DNA of 10,829 nt, taken from positions 1 to 10,829 of the forward strand of contig CAYSDH010000090.1 of assembly GCA_964429805.1 (NCBI GenBank), written 5' to 3'. This DNA comes from CAYSDH01 sp964429805. Its GTDB lineage: Bacteria; Bacteroidota; Bacteroidia; Flavobacteriales_D; JABDKJ01. The number at the start of each line of letters is the position of its first letter. Position 1 is the first letter of the stretch. The notes under the pieces are model-generated. The model was not told where the DNA came from. It was given only the letters and a program-made list of their open reading frames with translations, and did not search any database. The position numbers and the translations under genes were made by a program. Below, piece after piece: positions 7,107-10,829 of the stretch.

Positions 7107-7853
7107 ATGCGGGCGATTATTGTTGACGATGAGACGAAAGCGAGAGACACTCTCAAGGGCCTTTTAGAAATATTAGACGCTCAAGTCGAGATAGTTGGAG
7201 AAGCTGCTACGGTCAACGAAGGGGAGTCGCTACTCAGGCAAATCGAGGCTGATGTACTTTTTTTAGACATAGAATTGGCTGATGGTTCGGGCTTTGAGAT
7301 TCTAAATCGCTTAGGTAAAATCAAGCCCAAAGTCGTCTTTACCACCGCTTACGATAATCATGCCGTTGAGGCCTTTCGAAAAAATGCGATAGACTATCTG
7401 CTTAAACCGATTAGTTTAGATGAGCTGTCAGAATCGCTAGACAAGGTGCGTGAGTTTACGGCAATACCGCAGCAGTCAGAGTCCATTATGTCGCTTGTCA
7501 ATGAGCTCAAAGAGAAAATGACAAGTAGACGGATTGCCATCAATTCGAGCAACAAAATGTCCTTTGTGGAGGTCAACGATATCATATACTGCAAATCTGA
7601 ATCTGCATACAGCACCGTGTTTATGATTGATGGTTCAAAGATTATGTCTACCAGCACATTGAAGAGTTTGGAGGCAGACTTTGTAGCTGACGGATTCTTC
7701 AGGGTTAATAATTCTTACTTAGTGAATCTCAGTAAGATTAAGACCTTCAATAAGACCGTGAATCATGGAGTGGTGATACTTGAAAATGGCGATTCTGTTG
7801 AGGTGTCTAGAAGAAAGAAAGCGGAATTGATGCGGCTCTTGAAACGCATTTGA
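7107..7853 (+). CDS. LytTR-family response regulator
   Basis: 248 residues, a complete two-domain regulator. The receiver (1-118) has acidic pocket D7-D8, phospho-acceptor D54 in VLFLDIEL, switch T79/T80 in VVFTTAYDNHA and K100 in DYLLKPI, all canonical. After a short helix (about 123-140) comes a LytTR DNA-binding domain (about 142-248), recognised by RRIAIN, VNDIIYCKSESAYSTVFM, FFRVNNSYLVNLSKI and VEVSRRKKAELM. The family binds direct repeats about two helical turns apart and activates transcription when phosphorylated. The usual partner, a LytS/YehU-type membrane histidine kinase, is absent from the window, so the regulator is orphan here or is controlled from elsewhere. The upstream gene may supply a receiver-only partner. 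A possible target array lies 21 bp after its own stop codon. Confidence 0.93.
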   Translation: MRAIIVDDETKARDTLKGLLEILDAQVEIVGEAATVNEGESLLRQIEADVLFLDIELADGSGFEILNRLGKIKPKVVFTTAYDNHAVEAFRKNAIDYLLKPISLDELSESLDKVREFTAIPQQSESIMSLVNELKEKMTSRRIAINSSNKMSFVEVNDIIYCKSESAYSTVFMIDGSKIMSTSTLKSLEADFVADGFFRVNNSYLVNLSKIKTFNKTVNHGVVILENGDSVEVSRRKKAELMRLLKRI

Positions 7854-7873
7854 TTAGAAGGCGCCTTAAAAAC

Positions 7874-7918
7874 GACCAGGTTTCCATCAAAACCGACCGA
7901 TCTCTAAGAATTTGGACC
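7874..7918 (+). promoter_or_regulatory. GACC direct-repeat array, candidate LytTR binding region
   Basis: GACC occurs at 7874, 7895 and 7915, that is at steps of 21 and 20 bp, in phase on one face of the helix. The part at 7895-7916 matches 6057-6078 at 17 of 22 positions. Direct repeats about 20-22 bp apart are the known style of LytTR sites, although I cannot assign this protein's own consensus. The array lies directly behind the regulator gene, and no forward gene follows it within the gap. It could control an unannotated RNA, or the resemblance could be chance. Confidence 0.3.
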
Positions 7919-8087
7919 ATTTTTTCTACTTGGCGAGCCACCTCCCTAAATTTACTTACCGGATAGTTCCAGAACCAACCCGACTATCGTCACAAGTTGC
8001 TTTGAGCAATTGTACATTCCCGATTGGAGGGTTAAGAACTTCTGAGCTAACCGAAAGAGTTTAGTAGTTTGTCAAAATTGGTTGTTG

Positions 8088-8116
8088 CGTCATCACATGA
8101 CTTGACGGCCTTTTTT
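8088..8116 (+). terminator. Weak intrinsic terminator-like structure for forward transcription
   Basis: The arms cgtca (8088-8092) and tgacg (8103-8107) can pair, or alternatively gtcat/atgac (8089-8101) can. They are followed by gcc and a run of six T (8111-8116). The stem is short, so the call is tentative. The position fits the end of rightward transcription before the convergent peptidase gene. Confidence 0.3.
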
Positions 8117-8120
8117 GATT

Positions 8121-8924
8121 TTATGTCGCTGGGTAATTCAAGATTCCGGCAATCAGGCGGTACAGTTCTGCAGAGTGCGACTTCAATTCCTTCGGTCGTT
8201 CGAAAAAACTCTCTACCGACACGGCAAAAAACTCATGAATGTTATAGTACGCACTCTTTCTGAAAAAGGTCAAGTCGCCAGAAGCGTGCTGTTTAATCTC
8301 ATACTCAGCCACATCTTTAAACTGACGCAAGAGTCTTTTGTCTAAGAAGTCATGCTCGTCATTTTCAATAATGTTTTCTACTTGCAGTGCATGAGCCATT
8401 TCATGAAAACCCAGATTAACTCCGTCTGCTGAAGTAGACGAGCCGCGCATGAAATTATCCCAAGACAGGACGATAAATCCGCGTGCGTTGACCTCACCTT
8501 GATGGTACTTTTTGGTGATGGTAGAGTAGTAGTTTGTATCGTAAATTAAGATGCGCCAAAAGTGATCTAAGTAGATGGACGGATGATGATACGTAAGCTG
8601 TATTGCTGTGCAAGCGATGCGCACCTTCATCTCATCAGTAACGACTTTGCCGCGCACGCGGTGAATGAACTCTTTGCTATCAATAAATCGTTGCAACCTT
8701 CGCTCAAAGTATCGTTGCTCTTTGCCCTTCAATTCACGATAAAATGATGAGTGCTTTATCCACGGACGGTATTTTTTCTGAAGACCGCGAAGTATGAAGT
8801 GCCTATTTAAAAAGTTGCGAATGTAAAGTGGGGAATTGAATGAGATAATGGAGTACACCAAGCGTATGGATGAATACAGCAGAAAGCCGACTAAGAGCAA
8901 GGCTAGGATAGAAGAAAGGTACAT
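8121..8924 (-). CDS. MtfA-like zinc metallopeptidase (M90-type) with N-terminal membrane anchor
   Basis: 267 residues from the ATG at 8924. Residues 3-26 are hydrophobic and should anchor the protein in the membrane. A basic, helical section follows, typical of the family. The catalytic signature is H174-E-M-A-H178 in LGFHEMAHALQ: the two His would bind zinc and the Glu would activate water. Downstream, NIHEFFAVSVESFFERP (229-244) is the conserved family helix expected to supply the third ligand (E231 region). GFIVLSWDNFMRG, before the active site, is the usual substrate-strand region. In enterobacteria MtfA acts on the glucose repressor Mlc; that role cannot be transferred here, so the substrate is unknown. 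Upstream lies 80 bp of gap and then copy 1 of the long repeat. Confidence 0.88.
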   Translation of the reverse strand: MYLSSILALLLVGFLLYSSIRLVYSIISFNSPLYIRNFLNRHFILRGLQKKYRPWIKHSSFYRELKGKEQRYFERRLQRFIDSKEFIHRVRGKVVTDEMKVRIACTAIQLTYHHPSIYLDHFWRILIYDTNYYSTITKKYHQGEVNARGFIVLSWDNFMRGSSTSADGVNLGFHEMAHALQVENIIENDEHDFLDKRLLRQFKDVAEYEIKQHASGDLTFFRKSAYYNIHEFFAVSVESFFERPKELKSHSAELYRLIAGILNYPAT

Positions 8925-9004
8925 CTGCTGGTTTAAGCTGTGAAAATATGATTTCTGAAGGAGGTGAATTACATATAATTTTGTTTTGGGCTCTGAAGGT
9001 TAAG

Positions 9005-9111
9005 CGCTCCGAAGGGTATCCACCCTTCGGCAACAGAACCGAGGGCATTCGCCCGATAATCAGAAGCCGAATTTTTCATAATACAATCACATTTTAACGA
9101 ATCACCGCGCC
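9005..9111 (-). repeat. Long direct repeat, copy 1, 3' of the propeller lipoprotein gene
   Basis: This copy matches 10194-10300 at a constant offset of 1189 bp. The core of 102 bp (9005-9106) has a single mismatch (9034 c versus 10223 g), and extension to 107 bp adds one more. Read on the minus strand it contains a small hairpin GGGC-GAAT-GCCC (9043-9054) and then a strong hairpin with 9-bp arms CCGAAGGGT/ACCCTTCGG and loop GGAT (9009-9030). No T-run follows, so it is not a classical terminator. It starts 33 bp after the lipoprotein stop codon. Confidence 0.95.
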
Positions 9112-9143
9112 AATATGTGTTACAAATAATCCTCACAGAAAAA

Positions 9144-10127
9144 TTAGAAGGGTTCTATTATTTGCTCATTTGAGCCATCCAAATCCATGATAATTAGATT
9201 TCTCTTGACTTGAATGTTATTATCATCAATTAAAGAGTCACTCTGCCGTATCCAGAGCATCTTATCCTGATTTGCATTGATAGAAGGTGAACGATATCGT
9301 ATAGCCTCACAACTTTCAATTAGGAGTTCGTTCTCCGAGGAATCAATATCAAACTTAAAAATTCCCAAGTTATGAGAGTAGAATATCTCATTAGCGACAG
9401 ATTGACAATTTGTTCCAATAGTTATTTCTTCTGAGCAGCCATTGTGCAACGAAAAATCATCATTGAAACTATGAATTGAATGAAGTGTCTCAGTACCGAC
9501 ATCGATAAGAACTAATTCTCCTAATTGCCCATCAATAATATAGTCTGGATGATTCCAAGTAGCTCCGAATGAAAACTCCACCTGCTCTAGCGTATCAACT
9601 AACTGACCAAATTCATCGATAATGACGGTGCTATTAATTGTATTGTCTCGAAAGGAAATCAAAGTAGCGTCAAAATTCCAATGTGGTGAATTACTATTCC
9701 CATTGAAGGTGAGTTGGATTAAATCACTGCCATCAGGCCTCATTTTGTAGACGTTGTTATCCGTTAGGTTGAACGTTAGCCAATCATTGACTCCCCACTC
9801 AATATCGTTGATTATTACCCCCGAGTACACTAATACTGATTCTTCTGTTGAAGAATCGTGTAAATAGAGTCCGAGAGCATTGTCCATATCCCCAGAAGTA
9901 TAAAGCACTAGCTGGTTGTTCGATATCGGACTAAAGGATCCGTTTAGCAATAGCGGGCTTACTGCTTGAAATGAATAACCAAGGCCCGGATTAGGTGGAA
10001 TTGGCAGACATGAGCATTCTTCTGCAGGTGACTCACAATCTTGCATGTCTCGTTTGCAAGAAAATAAACCTAAGCCTAAGAGTATGAAAAGCATCACCCG
10101 AATGCCTTTTATATAGCCGTCATCCAT
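9144..10127 (-). CDS. Beta-propeller (PD40/TolB-like) lipoprotein on a repeat-bounded segment
   Basis: 327 residues from the ATG at 10127; an upstream TTG at 10145 is possible but lies in a promoter-like box. MDDGYIKGIRVMLF and a hydrophobic stretch lead to the lipobox L21-F22-S23-C24, so the product is exported and lipidated. A Cys-rich linker follows (about 31-40). Propeller blades show the PD40 pattern: VYKMRPDGSDLIQLTF then SPHWNFDATLISF (about 126-159), and a last blade with LIIMDLDGSNEQII (311-324). The fold resembles the TolB propeller, but the role is unknown; ligand binding at the cell surface or periplasm is the cautious inference. Five lines counted by hand (9181-9480) give 34% G+C, against about 42-48% in sample lines of the flanking genes. 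With the direct repeats on both sides, this suggests acquisition or a separate history. Confidence 0.8.
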   Translation of the reverse strand: MDDGYIKGIRVMLFILLGLGLFSCKRDMQDCESPAEECSCLPIPPNPGLGYSFQAVSPLLLNGSFSPISNNQLVLYTSGDMDNALGLYLHDSSTEESVLVYSGVIINDIEWGVNDWLTFNLTDNNVYKMRPDGSDLIQLTFNGNSNSPHWNFDATLISFRDNTINSTVIIDEFGQLVDTLEQVEFSFGATWNHPDYIIDGQLGELVLIDVGTETLHSIHSFNDDFSLHNGCSEEITIGTNCQSVANEIFYSHNLGIFKFDIDSSENELLIESCEAIRYRSPSINANQDKMLWIRQSDSLIDDNNIQVKRNLIIMDLDGSNEQIIEPF

Positions 10128-10142
10128 GTACTTTATATTACT

Positions 10143-10150
10143 CAAATTAA
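10143..10150 (-). promoter_or_regulatory. Possible -7 promoter box of the lipoprotein gene
   Basis: On the minus strand the bases read ttaatttg, matching five of the six fixed bases of the Bacteroidota consensus TAnnTTTG. They lie 15 bp upstream of the ATG at 10127, giving a very short leader. No clear -33 box is seen. The box contains the TTG that could otherwise be taken as an upstream start, which favours the ATG. Confidence 0.22.
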
Positions 10151-10193
10151 TTTACTCTTTAAAGAAATGTCTCTGTGCCGAACTTAGTTCACC

Positions 10194-10300
10194 CGCTCCG
10201 AAGGGTATCCACCCTTCGGCAAGAGAACCGAGGGCATTCGCCCGATAATCAGAAGCCGAATTTTTCATAATACAATCACATTTTAACGAATCACCCCGCC
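10194..10300 (-). repeat. Long direct repeat, copy 2, overlapping the comM stop codon
   Basis: The sequence is the same as at 9005-9111 apart from two substitutions. On the minus strand this copy covers the last codons GCG-GGG and the TGA stop of the ComM-family gene (10291-10299), then runs into its 3' untranslated region. The hairpins lie at 10232-10243 and 10198-10219 with the same arms as in copy 1. Similarity to copy 1 stops within about ten bases of the comM stop codon, so copy 2 is the better candidate for the original location. Confidence 0.95.
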
Positions 10301-10829
10301 CAACCTTCGCGATCCAGGCTTCTGTACTGTATGGCCTCGGCCAGGTGTTGAGTCTCTATTTTTTCGCAATGAGACAAGTCAGCAATGGTCCGTGAGACTT
10401 TCAAAATTCGATCATAGGCTCTGGCGCTTAGCCCTAATCTGTCCATTGCCACTTTGAGCATCTCTGTGCCTGCCTCATCAATCTCGCAATACCGATTGAG
10501 TTCTTTCTTACCCATGTGGGCATTGGCATGAATCTCTTTGTTTGATTCAAAACGCGCGGTCTGAAGTTTTCTGGCTTCAATGACTCGTTTGCGTATCGGT
10601 GTACTTTTTTCAGTCTCCGTCTTGGCTGATAATTCGGCAAAACTCACAGGGGTCACTTCTATATGGAGGTCTATCCTGTCTAGGAGCGGTCCAGAGATTC
10701 GGTTCAAGTATTTCTGCACTAGGCCGGGTGGGCAGACACAGTCTTTTTCTGGGTGATTGTAGTACCCGCATGGGCAGGGGTTCATGCTCGAGATCAGCAT
10801 AAACGATGCGGGATAATCCACAGAAAACT
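10291..10829 (-). CDS. comM: YifB/ComM-family Mg-chelatase-like AAA+ ATPase, C-terminal part only
   Basis: 179 codons including the stop; the frame runs off the right edge, so the N-terminal domain and Walker motifs are not seen. Visible parts: the family signature YPASFMLISSMNPCPCGYYN, the Cys-rich segment CPCGYYNHPEKDCVC, the AAA+ arginine region SGPLLDRIDLHIEV, and the C-terminal helical Mg-chelatase domain (ELNRYCEIDEAG, LGLSARAYDRILKVSRTIADL, HLAEAIQYRSLD). In transformable bacteria ComM is a hexameric helicase that extends branch migration of incoming DNA, and family members are also widespread outside known competent species. The gene ends normally, and its stop codon lies inside the long direct repeat. 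The GTG at 10819-10821 is an internal codon, not a start. Confidence 0.93.
   Translation of the reverse strand, partial: FSVDYPASFMLISSMNPCPCGYYNHPEKDCVCPPGLVQKYLNRISGPLLDRIDLHIEVTPVSFAELSAKTETEKSTPIRKRVIEARKLQTARFESNKEIHANAHMGKKELNRYCEIDEAGTEMLKVAMDRLGLSARAYDRILKVSRTIADLSHCEKIETQHLAEAIQYRSLDREGWAG

Larger units (their letters stand above)
7854..8120. other. Convergent intergenic region, no gene recognised
   Basis: This 267-bp gap separates the + LytTR gene from the minus-strand peptidase gene. It begins with the perfect palindrome aaggcgcctt (7858-7867), followed by the GACC array. Further on is a 9-bp stem with one bulge at 7992-8013 (ttgct-ttg-agcaa extended by acaa/ttgt). A 6-bp dyad, gatagt/actatc, lies at 7962-7988. 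I see no tRNA, no rRNA and no coding frame of convincing composition. A small structured transcript is possible but unsupported. Confidence 0.5.

Noticed and set aside
8069..8345. Short + strand frames of 64 and 76 codons opposite the peptidase C-terminus
   Set aside because: They are shadows of the minus-strand peptidase gene and have no recognisable motif.
8963..8972. Perfect Shine-Dalgarno-like aaggaggtg on the + strand
   Set aside because: No sensible start codon or open frame follows, the neighbouring genes are on the other strand, and this phylum rarely depends on such sites.
9009..9030. Strong hairpin as an intrinsic terminator
   Set aside because: The stem is strong on both strands but no T-run follows on either, so ordinary intrinsic termination is not supported.
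8803..9048. Minus-strand open frame reading MPSVLLPKGGYPSERLTF through repeat copy 1 into the peptidase gene
   Set aside because: It overlaps the peptidase start out of frame, and its N-terminus is simply the translated hairpin of the repeat. There is no sign of coding selection.
10128..10145. TTG upstream start of the propeller lipoprotein
   Set aside because: It adds six residues before a perfectly good signal peptide start and lies in a promoter-like box; the ATG at 10127 is preferred.
9005..10300. The two long repeats as a CRISPR array or insertion-sequence ends
   Set aside because: There are only two copies, far apart, in direct orientation, with no spacers and no transposase or Cas gene between or beside them.

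Overview
The window looks like part of a chromosome from a free-living Bacteroidota, most likely Flavobacteriales. The reasons are a giant calcium-binding adhesin-type protein with the CNNGIDDDGDG signature, lipoproteins with short lipoboxes, LytTR-type regulation, a crotonase with the KLSELAVGIGPF block usual in this phylum, and start regions without Shine-Dalgarno sequences. This is judged from protein patterns only, without any database search.

Layout. The left third (3-3584, +) is the 3' part of a very large surface-protein gene. A turn-rich repeat region is followed by aspartate-rich thrombospondin-type-3-like blocks that alternate with three unrelated beta-rich domains. The reading frame stops in the middle of a repeat module, with no C-terminal sorting domain. 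Next on + come a crotonase-fold enzyme (3646-4404), an outer-membrane-type lipoprotein (4499-5239) and a membrane methyltransferase of the isoprenylcysteine/lipid A phosphate methyltransferase type (5311-6054). Then come two signalling genes: a stand-alone protein made of two degenerate receiver domains (6213-7010) and a complete LytTR response regulator (7107-7853). No sensor kinase is present. The gaps around these two genes hold several dyads and a shared GACC-containing motif.

On the minus strand, converging on the regulator, lie an MtfA-like zinc peptidase (8121-8924), a beta-propeller lipoprotein (9144-10127) and the C-terminal end of a YifB/ComM-family ATPase (from 10291 off the right edge).

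The most striking feature is a near-perfect direct repeat of about 105 bp (9005-9111 and 10194-10300) that brackets the lipoprotein gene. The lipoprotein gene is distinctly AT-richer than its neighbours. The repeat contains the comM stop codon and two hairpins, so this looks like a one-gene cassette inserted or duplicated behind comM, or two copies of a dispersed 3'-UTR element. The second most interesting feature is the double pseudo-receiver: in both halves the expected phospho-acceptor Asp position is Asn or Ser and an Asp follows one residue later. I did not find a complete new defence system or mobile system.
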